A DNA stretch of 64,000 bases from Erpobdella octoculata (taxonomy: Eukaryota > Annelida > Clitellata > Hirudinida > Erpobdellidae): the NCBI GenBank assembly GCA_963978895.1, contig OZ022242.1, forward strand, positions 23,451,163 to 23,515,162, given 5' to 3'. The translations under genes and the position numbers were made by a program. The stretch's first letter is position 1. Each line of letters opens with the position of its first letter. Of this stretch, positions 48,903-62,199 are shown in pieces. A model generated the notes under the pieces. It had not been told where the DNA came from. It made no database searches and saw only the letters and a list, made by a program, of their open reading frames with translations.

Positions 48903-49447
48903 TTGTGTTTGATTATATGTATATAAGAATAAGATACACACAAGTTTATTCAAACGAGTCAACGAAGCAACCACGAGATTAACAACTGAATGGGAACAAG
49001 GCAGAAGTCCAACTATCTTCCAAGAACATAGAATGTTCAACATAGATATATCAAGAACATCGAATGTTCAACATAGATATGTCACAACTGGATCTCCAAA
49101 GACGGGTCGACATGGACGAGGATGTTGAGAAGTGCAGAAGAAAGACCAGCGTAATTATCCATGGTTTGAAAGAGTCAGATGCAGCGGATCCTGGACATCG
49201 CCGAGGGGACGGTAAAGGATTGATAGAAAATATGCTAAAAAAGATTTCATGCAGCGACGTTGGAATTGCTATTGTTATCCGACTTGGAAAGAAGTCTGAC
49301 AATGTTGATGAGCCTGTCAAACCAAGACCCGTGAAGTTGATGCTGGATGTAGAGGAGCATAAACAACAGTTGTTGGCGCGTTCAAAAAACTTGAGGACGA
49401 TCAAGAAAGGAGGATGGTCGACGGTGTTCATCCACCAAGACCTGACG

Positions 49448-49653
<206 letters not shown>

Positions 49654-49829
49654 AACTTCATGTCGAAGAAATGAAGTTACAGTTGCGGAGCGGGGAGACT
49701 AACCTCAGCATTTTGGACGGCAGAATAGTGACCAGAAGAACCCTAAGTGGGGCAAAAAATCAAAGTGCTTGAATAAGAAAAATTGTAGTTTTTCGGGGGT
49801 CGACTGCTGCTATCGTCATTTAAGACTAA

Positions 49830-50369
49830 CCACGGAATGCGAATCAAACTCTGGACAATCGATCCCTGCTGCATGTCTCATTAAAAGCAAAACTGCTATT
49901 GTATCGGACATCATAAATGAAAACAAGTTATCAATAATCCTCGGTTTAACTGAAACCTGGCACGAGAGTTACGAAGATGTTGCCCTGAGAAAGATCACAT
50001 TGTCTGGCTACTAGAGATAGGAATCCAACCCTAATTTAAGAGTTTGGGTTCGGTTCGGTTCGGTAGTGGTTACAGTTCGGGTTCGGTTCGGTTCGGTTCG
50101 GTTCGGTTCGGTAGTGCTTACAGTTCGAGTTCGGTTCGGTTCGCTAGTTGTTAAAATTCGGGTTCGGTTTGGGATAGCTATGGCTCGAGCTAGATTTGAT
50201 GATAATTGCATTAAAATATAATCAAAGTTTATTAATTCAAGGCATTTAAAAAAATTAAGGTTCCATATTGTATTTAATTTTTTTTTAACATTTTTAATGT
50301 TTCTGTACTCATTCGAGCTCTTTGCTCACTCATAGTCATGTTGTTGACATATGTTGCGTTATCAACTGT

Positions 50370-50400
<31 letters not shown>

Positions 50401-53371
50401 GCGTGCCTTTCTTTCTGTTACAAACTTTCCAGCTCTTGCTTGCTCCATTTAGAACCGTTTGCTAACTTATTAGTATTTGCCATATTATTCAAGTTGTTCT
50501 ATATAATAAATACAACAAACAACAAAATAGGTAATTCAAGCAACACGACCGCACGGTGTAATAAGCTACGCAAGAAAGAAAGTAAACATAACAACAAAAA
50601 TGTGCATAAGCTTTCATAAGACAAACAATAACAACGATATTAAATCAGAAAACAAATTAACGATTTTAATTTCTAGAATATTTCATAGTCATAATTTAAA
50701 TTTAAAAAAATAGGTTCGATGAATTTAGCATGGGTTCGTTCGGGTTCGGTTCGTTCCGAGCAAAACAGAGTTCGCGTTCGGTTCGGTTCGGTCAACAACT
50801 AAGTTCGGGTTCGGTTCGGTTCGGTAAAAAATATGGTTCCAGTTCGGTGTGTTCGGTTCGGGTTCGGTTCGATTCCCATCTCTATTGGCTACCGTTGCAT
50901 CGAATCCGCCAGAGTCTGACAAAACGGGTCGCACATACGGAGGAATTACGGTTATTTACAAAGACTGCCAAGCCACACTCTTTGGGTTCCAAGCCAACTA
51001 CATTCGAGATCACATCAATAATGTTTTCGTCCCAGAAAACGAATTATATCTTTGTGGTGATATACCATCCTGGAAGCAATCCCGTGAGTGATTTGTTTTT
51101 CACGGAGTTTGAGAGCATCTTTGAAACCCTGGCAACTAACAACTACCAAATCATTTCACCGGCGATTTTAACGTCTGGGTCAACATCTCTAACGATCCAC
51201 ACTCTATCTATCTCCTCATCCTTATACGTTCGTTTGGATTTATTCAGTCTGTCGTCGACCCTACGCATACGCATGGTAACACCCTGGACTTGGTCATTAC
51301 TAGATCAGATCTTTTCCCTCCATCTATCATCGTTGATCTACCACAGGTGTCAGATCACTCGCTTGTGCGTTTTTAGATTCCGGTCCGTCATACTCCTCCG
51401 CTGCTAATCGATGTCAATACTCGTGTTTGGAGAAGTTTCGATTTACAGGGAAGTCCTCTGTGTGATGCGGCGGTCTACGAGACGATGTCAATTAGTCAGG
51501 TTCTCGAAGTTTTCGACACAACGTTATCATCACTTTTTCATAAGCATGCTCCGCCTCGTCTTGCCAGGCTGCTCTACCTGCCTCTCACTCCATGGTTCGA
51601 CTCTAAATGCGCTGTCTTAAAACGAAGATCGAGGAAGATAGAAAGACGCTATAGACGAAAAAAAGATCCCAACGATCGCATCTTATGGATTAACCAGGTA
51701 CGAACGTCTCATGACCTTTACAGACAGAAACAAAATCTCTACTCGGAGATGAAAATTGACGACAGTCGAGTGAGTCCTAGGAGACTATGGCGGACATTAT
51801 CTGGGGTGCTTGGTCGAGTTCAGAGCAACCCGATTTCGCCAAAAGATTTTACAGCCAACGATTTCTTGAGAGCGTTCAACAATAAGATAAGAGATATCCG
51901 TCAGTCCACGTCATATGCTTCCAGTCCACAATTTGACTCTGGCTGTTGTTCCTGTAATCTGCTGAGGCTTAAGCTTGTGAGTGTCGAAGACATTACCCGG
52001 CTCATCAAATCTTCACCAAACAAAAAATGCTCCCTGGACCCACTACCGACATGGACGATCAAGCAATACTCTAGTGAACTGGCACCGTTTGTGACATTCC
52101 TGGTAAATTTATCGCTAGAGCAAAAACAGTTTCCTTCTGCCCAGAAAAATGCAGTCATCACACCAATCCTGAAGAAGCCAAATCTAGACCCGTTCAACAC
52201 CGGTAACTAGCGCCCAATCTCGAATCTGCCCTATCTGTCGAAACTACTGGAACGATGCGTAGCTGCCCAGATAAACATCTACCTCAGTGAAAACAACCTT
52301 CTCCCGATGTTTCAGTCGGCGTACACAAATCAGCACTCCACCGAAACTGCTGTCTTGAAGGTACTGTCTGATATTTATGCTGCGGCTGATTCGGGTCGGA
52401 TCAAGCTACTGGGACTTCTGGACCTGTCCGCTGCATTCGACACTGTTGACCATCAAATTTTGGTCAACAGGCTCCATTTCTCGTATGGTTTTGGAGGTGC
52501 AGTTCTCGAATGGTTTCGTTCTGATTTGACCGGTCGGTCCCATTGCATCCGCTCTGGAGGTGTTTTATCTGCGCCGACTTCTGTCCTATGTGGCGTCCCT
52601 CTGGGATCCGTTCTGGGCCCGTTGTTGTTTTTTTCTCTATTCTGCTGGCGTCCTACATATTGCCACAAAACATCGGTTTCTGCCTGGTTGACTCAGCTTT
52701 TGTCCGAAAGGGATCTGGTTATCGCTGGTGTCTCAGTCAAGCTCTCCACTTATGTTCGTAATCTCGGTGTGATAGTCGACGGTGGTTTGTCTATGGAGAC
52801 ACACATTTCTCATCTTACTCGTGCGTGCTTCTATCATCTCCGTCAACTGCGCGTCATCCGCCGTAGCCTTACCATAGACTCGGCCCATTCACTCATCAGA
52901 GCACTCGTGCACAGCCGGCTCGATTACTGTAATGGTGTCATGGCCGGACTTAGACAGTTTCAAATCAATAGGCTCCAGTTCATTCTCCAAGCAGCCGCTC
53001 GCCTTGTTCTTCAGCTGCCCGGGTGGTCTCCCGTATCAGATCTCATGAGGACGCAACTTCACTGGCTTCCTTTCCCGCGGAGGATTCAGTTTAAATTGGG
53101 CCTGATGGTATACAAGTGCCTTCACCACACGGCTCCGGTCTACCTGCTGCAACTGTGTGTACCGATCTCAACGCTTCCTGGTCGGTCCCACCTTCGATCG
53201 GCGGCGGCTGGTGACTTGCTTGTTCCGCCGTCAAAGACAACGACTCTTGGCAGGCGCGGATTTTCTGTTGCTGGCCCACCTGTTTGGAACAACCTATCTG
53301 CTGACCTGAGGAATCCAGCGTTAGCCCTTGGTGGTTTCAGGAAGTTGCTCAAGACTGAACTTTATTCTTAA
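49830..53371 (+). pseudogene. LINE ORF2 (endonuclease and reverse transcriptase), multiply broken
   Basis: Endonuclease start: SIPAACLIKSKTAIVSDIIN and LSIILGLTETW (49862-50011). After the MITE it continues with GGITVIYKDCQ and VSDHSLVRF (about 51355). The RT region has TPILKKPNLDPFN, then an in-frame stop near 52208, RPISNLPYLSKLLERC, YTNQHSTETAVLKVLSD, LLDLSAAFDTVDHQIL and GVPLGSVLGPLLF. At about 52625-52690 the frame goes straight to DLVIAGVSVKLS: the segment with the catalytic YADD box is deleted. The C-terminal part is typical of CR1/L2 (LDYCNGVMAGL, QLHWLPFPRRI, AGPPVWNNLSADLR). Related to, but clearly different from, the LINE at 5640-7985. Confidence 0.85.
50012..50884. mobile_element. 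hAT-like MITE with GGTTCGGTTC-rich ends, inserted in LINE ORF2
   Basis: Terminal inverted repeats TAGAGATAGGAATCCAACCC (left) and, on the other strand, TAGAGATGGGAATCGAACC (right). Flanks CTGGCTAC (50004-50011) and TTGGCTAC (50885-50892) match at 7 of 8 bases, fitting a hAT duplication. Both subterminal zones are runs of the decamer-like GGTTCGGTTC. The middle is AT-rich with a short TAA microsatellite (50371-50400). No transposase. Confidence 0.87.
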
Positions 53372-53434
53372 CGTGATGATTTGACGCAACGCGCTTTTGT
53401 GACTTAATTTAAAAAGCGCATTATAAATAAACAT

Positions 53435-53935
<501 letters not shown>

Positions 53936-53949
53936 AACAGTTCAAATTT

Positions 53950-54125
53950 TCTAATTTCAAGTGAGAATGGGAAAGAGAGAGTGAACGGAAAAGGGAGAGT
54001 AAAAGGGAAAATGAATAGGAGGAGGAAAACAAGACGGAGAGCAACAAGGGATTGAAACGGGAGCGAGAGAGAGAGAGAGAGGGGAGAGAGAGAGAAAGCG
54101 AGAAAGAGAAAAACGATTGAAATAT
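53950..54125 (+). repeat. Purine-rich GA/GGGAGCG stretch related to the short Helitron family
   Basis: GAGAATGGGAAAGAGAGAGT through ACGGGAGCGAGAGAG and AAAAACGATTGAAAT. This is the sequence order just before the family-1 3' end, but the CGGGT hairpin and CTAG are missing. Confidence 0.6.
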
Positions 54126-54857
54126 TAAATTAATATAATATAATATATTCCTTTTTATAAAAGAGAAAACATATCACGAGCACCCAGCCTAATCCGAAAT
54201 TATGTATTCTTTGCTCTTTTTCTGATACCTGAGCCTGTAGTTTTTAAAAACTTCAACTTTGTGAAATACTAGCTTGAATACTCGGCTTTGCCAGGGTTGT
54301 TGTTTTTCTTATTTTCTGGTCATAAAACTCACTGGTAGATTTTTTGCAAGGGTACAAAAACCACCCCTGACCAAGCTCGTCCAGCGTACCAAATTTCAAT
54401 GAAATCGTTTCATGTGTCTAAATTTGATTCGACGGATTTTGTGACCCACACAAGATTGAAGTTTAGGAAAAAAACTTAAGTTATACAGAAACTTGGGAGG
54501 AAGATTACAAAAACAAATCTTAGATAATTAATTAAATAAATTATCAAATACTTCATTTGAACACCACCAAACTTTCAAAGTGTTTTCCATGGTTCAACAA
54601 GTTCAATCAGATAACCAGATAGCTGCTGGTTTATGGAAATAAATTGATATAACAAGCCGCAACCATTTATTTTTTTCACATTACCGTCTGCATTTAAGGC
54701 CAGGAGAAAAGTATTCGTGCGTCTTTCCAACAACAGCAATCTGGAATAATTTGATTATACGGATTATTAAATATCCAGGGATCGCTTGAAATTTGATTTA
54801 AAAACCTTTAAGTAAACTTCGTCGTACGATAAAGAAACAGAAAAGTTATTCATAAAA
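54126..54857. other. Upstream flank of the dehydrogenase gene; contains a Helitron-like end
   Basis: CTAG at 54269-54272 followed by CTTGAATACTCGGCTTTGCC reads on the minus strand as GGCAAAGCCGAGTATTCAAG-CTAG-T, a Helitron-like 3' end. Leader-like text (CCAAATTTCAATGAAATCG) lies at about 54390-54410. The remainder should hold the dehydrogenase promoter; no element was assigned. Confidence 0.5.
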
Positions 54858-58700
<3,843 letters not shown>

Positions 58701-58740
58701 TCAATTTTTTTTTTATAAAATCATATTATATTGTTTTAAA

Positions 58741-58761
58741 TCATCTATATATATATATATA

Positions 58762-58797
<36 letters not shown>
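58741..58797. repeat. (TA)n microsatellite at the Penelope insertion point
   Basis: TA repeat with one GT interruption, lying directly before the inverted 5' fragment of the Penelope-like array. Confidence 0.9.
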
Positions 58798-58799
<2 letters not shown>

Positions 58800-58987
58800 A
58801 AAAAAGTGGCGCACTTGGCTGAATCGATTTTATTTTTAATTTTTTCCAATACTCTAAATCGGTTTAAAAATAATTTATTCTCAAACACAAACTCCATAAT
58901 CTTATAGGCTAATAGATCTATTTCGGCAATTTTTTGCCATCATCAGAGCCGTTTAACTTTTTAAAAATAAAATGCAGTGACTAAATG
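58798..58987 (-). repeat. Inverted 5' fragment of the Penelope-like element
   Basis: Reverse complement of 59234-59423: it includes the leader, the ribozyme-like core and the first codons of the ORF. Together they form a 190-bp palindrome with a 246-bp loop. Confidence 0.93.
58907..58950 (-). ncRNA. Hammerhead-ribozyme-like core, inverted copy
   Basis: Reverse-strand copy of the motif at 59272-59315: CTGATGA, a GGCAA/TTGCC stem, GAAA, and TTA before GCC. Confidence 0.65.
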
Positions 58988-59271
58988 GTACCAGACGTTT
59001 GTGTTTCAAAGGTTATAGATAATGTTTGTGATTCTTCTTCCAGTCACGTCCTTGAAGTTGACTGTAATTCCGTTGTTAAAGGCTTTACTAACTGATCTTA
59101 ATTATTTAGTTATTACTGTTATTATTATAATTATTTTAATTTAAATATTTTTTATGTTGTTACATTTGTATATAATGAATTTAAATTTTATTTTAATTGT
59201 ATTTTAATTCCTTTCAATTAGTTGTATCTTTTACCATTTAGTCACTGCATTTTATTTTTAAAAAGTTAAAC

Positions 59272-59315
59272 GGCTCTGATGATGGCAAAAAATTGCCGAA
59301 ATAGATCTATTAGCC
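59272..59315 (+). ncRNA. Hammerhead-ribozyme-like core in the Penelope leader
   Basis: CTGATGA (59276-59282) is followed by a GGCAA-AAAA-TTGCC stem-loop (stem II), GAAA (59298-59301), a short self-complementary TAGATCTA (stem III) and the cleavage triplet TTA (59310-59312). GGC and GCC on either side can pair as the base of stem I. This is the invariant core order of a hammerhead ribozyme with a minimal stem III. Penelope-like elements are known to carry such motifs. The predicted cut after 59312 lies 12 bases before the ORF start. Confidence 0.72.
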
Positions 59316-59324
59316 TATAAGATT

Positions 59325-61970
59325 ATGGAGTTTGTGTTTGAGAATAAATTATTTTTAAACCGATTTAGAGTATTGGAAAAAATTAAAAATAAAATCGATT
59401 CAGCCAAGTGCGCCACTTTTTTCAATCGAGTTTGCCTAAAAGAACATATAGCGCCGAAGTATTCAAAAACTACTACTTGCTCGATTTCGGCTACAAATCG
59501 AAATGCAAAAGTTGAAGATCTTCTACAATCTCAGATTGTGCAGAAAGAACGAGAACTTAAAGAATTACAGGCAAGGTACGCAGAAGAAATGTCTACAACC
59601 ACAGAAGACAACTTTGGTACAGACGTCCATAAATTCCTCCAACTTGTCAACGAACACTTTACGAAATCCGAACGTGTGAAGGAAGTTAAAATTGTTAAAA
59701 AACTTTCTCGATTGTATGGAGGTCTGTTACTATTTAAACAAAATTGTACTACATACGTTAATTTGTCCGATTATAAATTGTCTGACGATGAATGTGACTT
59801 TTTAATGCTCGGTTATAATTATCATTTACGTAAACCTTATGATCAACTACACAAACAAACCGAACTTGAAATATTGTACAATGATATCTTAAATTTAGAA
59901 GCCAAAAATAAAATTACTGTAAAATCAACTTTGAAGCCTCTATTACTAGCTGAAGGTTATAAACATCGATGCTCAAATTTTAAGTCTACCTTACCTAAGA
60001 AGTTATTGAATGCTGCCTCTCAACTACGTAAAAATACTCAGATAATTATTCGTAAAGCTGACAAATCACCTACGTACGTCATTTTAAATCGTGACAATTA
60101 TTTTTCCAAACTCAATACAATTCTCTCTGACAGCTCTAAATTTCAAAAAGTGAAAGCTGATCCTACTGTTAAGATCAGATCTAAACTAAATAAGATCATT
60201 GCGACTCTTATTAAAAAGAAGATAACAATTTTTTCTAAAATAATAGGTGACTATAAACCTGGTTATATTTACGGTAATGTTAAAATACATAAGAAAGATA
60301 ACTCATTAAGACCTATTATTTCACAATGTCCTGCTGTTACTTATAATGTTGCTAAAGAAATTAATAAAATTATTTCTCCTTATTGTCCTTCTCAATATAG
60401 TCTTAAATCTTCTTATGATTTTGTTGATCTTATTCATAGTAATGGAAGTTCTAATATAATTGCGTCTTTAGATGTTGAAAGTTTGTTTACCAACGTACCT
60501 GTTATAGACACTATAAATATAATTTGTAAGTGTGTTTATTCACATCCTAGTATTCAACCTCCTCAAATCAGCCCTGAAGTCTTGAAAGAATTACTTTATA
60601 TATGTACAACGCAATCTCCTTTTTTATCACCTAATGGAGACTTATATGTACAAATTGACGGTGTAGCTATGGGGTCCCCGTTGGGCCCGACTTTCGCTAA
60701 TTTTTATATGGGTGATCTTGAAGCACGTGTATTTGAAAATCACACCAAACCTTTTCTGTATTGCCGTTATGTTGATGATATATTTGTTTCAGTTGATAAC
60801 TTAGAAGAACTATTTAAACTGAGAGATGCATTTGTAAAAAATTCTAAACTACAATTTACTTATGAACTTGCTAATAATAAACATCAAATTCCTTTTTTGG
60901 ATACTTTAGTTACACGAAATGTATCAAAACTATCTTGCCAGGTCTATACTAAACCCACAAACACAGGCAATTGTCTTAATTATAATAGCGATTGTCCTGA
61001 AAGATATAAGCTAAATGTAATCAATAATTATATTAATAGGGCCTATAAATTTTCCGAAACATGGTCTGATTTTCACCATGAAATTCTACAAGTGAAACAA
61101 CTTTTGATAAATAATAATTATTCTAATTCTATTGTTGATTCAACTATAAATAAATTTATGTCACGTATTACTGATAAAAAACATGTTTCAAAACCTAATA
61201 CCAATAACTCATCAAATTCTTGTATAATTCCATTATATTATGCTAATCAGATGTCTAATAATTATAAAATAGATGAAAAAATGTTGAAAAACATTGTGTA
61301 TGATAATATTAAGGTTGTAAATAAAGATAATACACTCAGGTTACACATCTATTATAACAATGGAAAAACTCATAATCTTTTAATTAAAAATAGTGTAAAT
61401 AATGTTTCTAGCCCTGTAGCACAAACCAACCTAGTGTACCAATTTTCGTGTCCGTTTCCACATGGTCAGGTGGAAAATTACATTGGTCATACTAGAACTA
61501 CTCTGTCTCGTAGATTGACTATGCATTGTCAAAGTGGTGCCATATACCAACATATGTCAACACAACATTCAATCAAACCATCACATAAATTTCTAATTGA
61601 TAACACCAGTATACTAATGAAAGAAAATCAACCCATTAAGTTAAAATTAAAAGAAGCTTTAGCTATTAATAAATGTAAGCCTTTAATTAATAAACAATGG
61701 TATTCTTTTGATTTAACTCTTAAACTTTTTGGTTCTCTAAATAGTATTAAAACTAATAATAATAATAATAAATGTTTTAACTCATCTACAACTTCTGTTA
61801 AAAATATGCATGTTAATAGTGCCAATGTTTCTTCAGGTATTTCTTCGTTGAATGAATGTTTTGTACCAGACGTTTGTGTTTCAAAGGTTATAGATAATGT
61901 TTGTGATTCTTCTTCCAGTCACGTCCTTGAAGTTGACTGTAATTCCGTTGTTAAAGGCTTTACTAACTGA
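59325..61970 (+). CDS. Penelope-like reverse transcriptase with C-terminal GIY-YIG endonuclease, intact
   Basis: 881 codons without a break. The N-terminal third is charged and coiled-coil-like (QIVQKERELKELQARYAEEM). The RT domain has SLRPIISQCPAVTYNVAKEI, IIASLDVESLFTNVPV, VAMGSPLGPTFANFYM and catalytic YVDDIFV (about residue 482). This is the Penelope/telomerase-like type of RT. The GIY-YIG endonuclease starts at LVYQFSCP (about 702) and continues with NYIGHTRTTLSRRLTMH (about 718-734). The C-terminal part is Asn/Ser-rich. The ATG at 59325 follows an in-frame stop close upstream. It is bracketed by pseudo-LTR-like tandem sequence. An intact frame with an identical neighbour suggests recent activity. 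Confidence 0.94.
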   Translation: MEFVFENKLFLNRFRVLEKIKNKIDSAKCATFFNRVCLKEHIAPKYSKTTTCSISATNRNAKVEDLLQSQIVQKERELKELQARYAEEMSTTTEDNFGTDVHKFLQLVNEHFTKSERVKEVKIVKKLSRLYGGLLLFKQNCTTYVNLSDYKLSDDECDFLMLGYNYHLRKPYDQLHKQTELEILYNDILNLEAKNKITVKSTLKPLLLAEGYKHRCSNFKSTLPKKLLNAASQLRKNTQIIIRKADKSPTYVILNRDNYFSKLNTILSDSSKFQKVKADPTVKIRSKLNKIIATLIKKKITIFSKIIGDYKPGYIYGNVKIHKKDNSLRPIISQCPAVTYNVAKEINKIISPYCPSQYSLKSSYDFVDLIHSNGSSNIIASLDVESLFTNVPVIDTINIICKCVYSHPSIQPPQISPEVLKELLYICTTQSPFLSPNGDLYVQIDGVAMGSPLGPTFANFYMGDLEARVFENHTKPFLYCRYVDDIFVSVDNLEELFKLRDAFVKNSKLQFTYELANNKHQIPFLDTLVTRNVSKLSCQVYTKPTNTGNCLNYNSDCPERYKLNVINNYINRAYKFSETWSDFHHEILQVKQLLINNNYSNSIVDSTINKFMSRITDKKHVSKPNTNNSSNSCIIPLYYANQMSNNYKIDEKMLKNIVYDNIKVVNKDNTLRLHIYYNNGKTHNLLIKNSVNNVSSPVAQTNLVYQFSCPFPHGQVENYIGHTRTTLSRRLTMHCQSGAIYQHMSTQHSIKPSHKFLIDNTSILMKENQPIKLKLKEALAINKCKPLINKQWYSFDLTLKLFGSLNSIKTNNNNNKCFNSSTTSVKNMHVNSANVSSGISSLNECFVPDVCVSKVIDNVCDSSSSHVLEVDCNSVVKGFTN

Positions 61971-62146
61971 TCTTAATTATTTAGTTATTACTGTTATTAT
62001 TATAATTATTTTAATTTAAATATTTTTTATGTTGTTACATTTGTATATAATGAATTTAAATTTTATTTTAATTGTATTTTAATTCCTTTCAATTAGTTGT
62101 ATCTTTTACCATTTAGTCACTGCATTTTATTTTTAAAAAGTTAAAC

Positions 62147-62190
62147 GGCTCTGATGATGGCAAAAAATTGCCGAAATAGATCTATTAGCC
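62147..62190 (+). ncRNA. Hammerhead-ribozyme-like core, second copy
   Basis: Same sequence as 59272-59315, offset by the 2875-bp array period. Two tandem cores would allow the RNA between them to be cut out as a unit. Confidence 0.72.
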
Positions 62191-62199
62191 TATAAGATT

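Larger units (their letters stand above)
46502..49086 (-). mobile_element. Internally deleted Ty3/gypsy-type LTR element with ACTGG target duplication
   Basis: LTRs at 46502-46730 and 48901-49086 start TGTTGTGTTTG and end ATATGTCACA. ACTGG flanks both sides (46497-46501 and 49087-49091). On the minus strand a primer site TGGCGCAGTCGAC (48900-48888) directly follows the 5' LTR, and a purine tract TTAGGGAGGAGG precedes the 3' LTR. The interior is only about 2.2 kb: gag, zinc knuckles, protease, then a Gln-rich block and the integrase C-terminus. RT, RNase H and the integrase core are absent. The left LTR has an extra copy of a roughly 31-bp unit containing ACATCGAATGTTCAACATAG. Confidence 0.92.
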
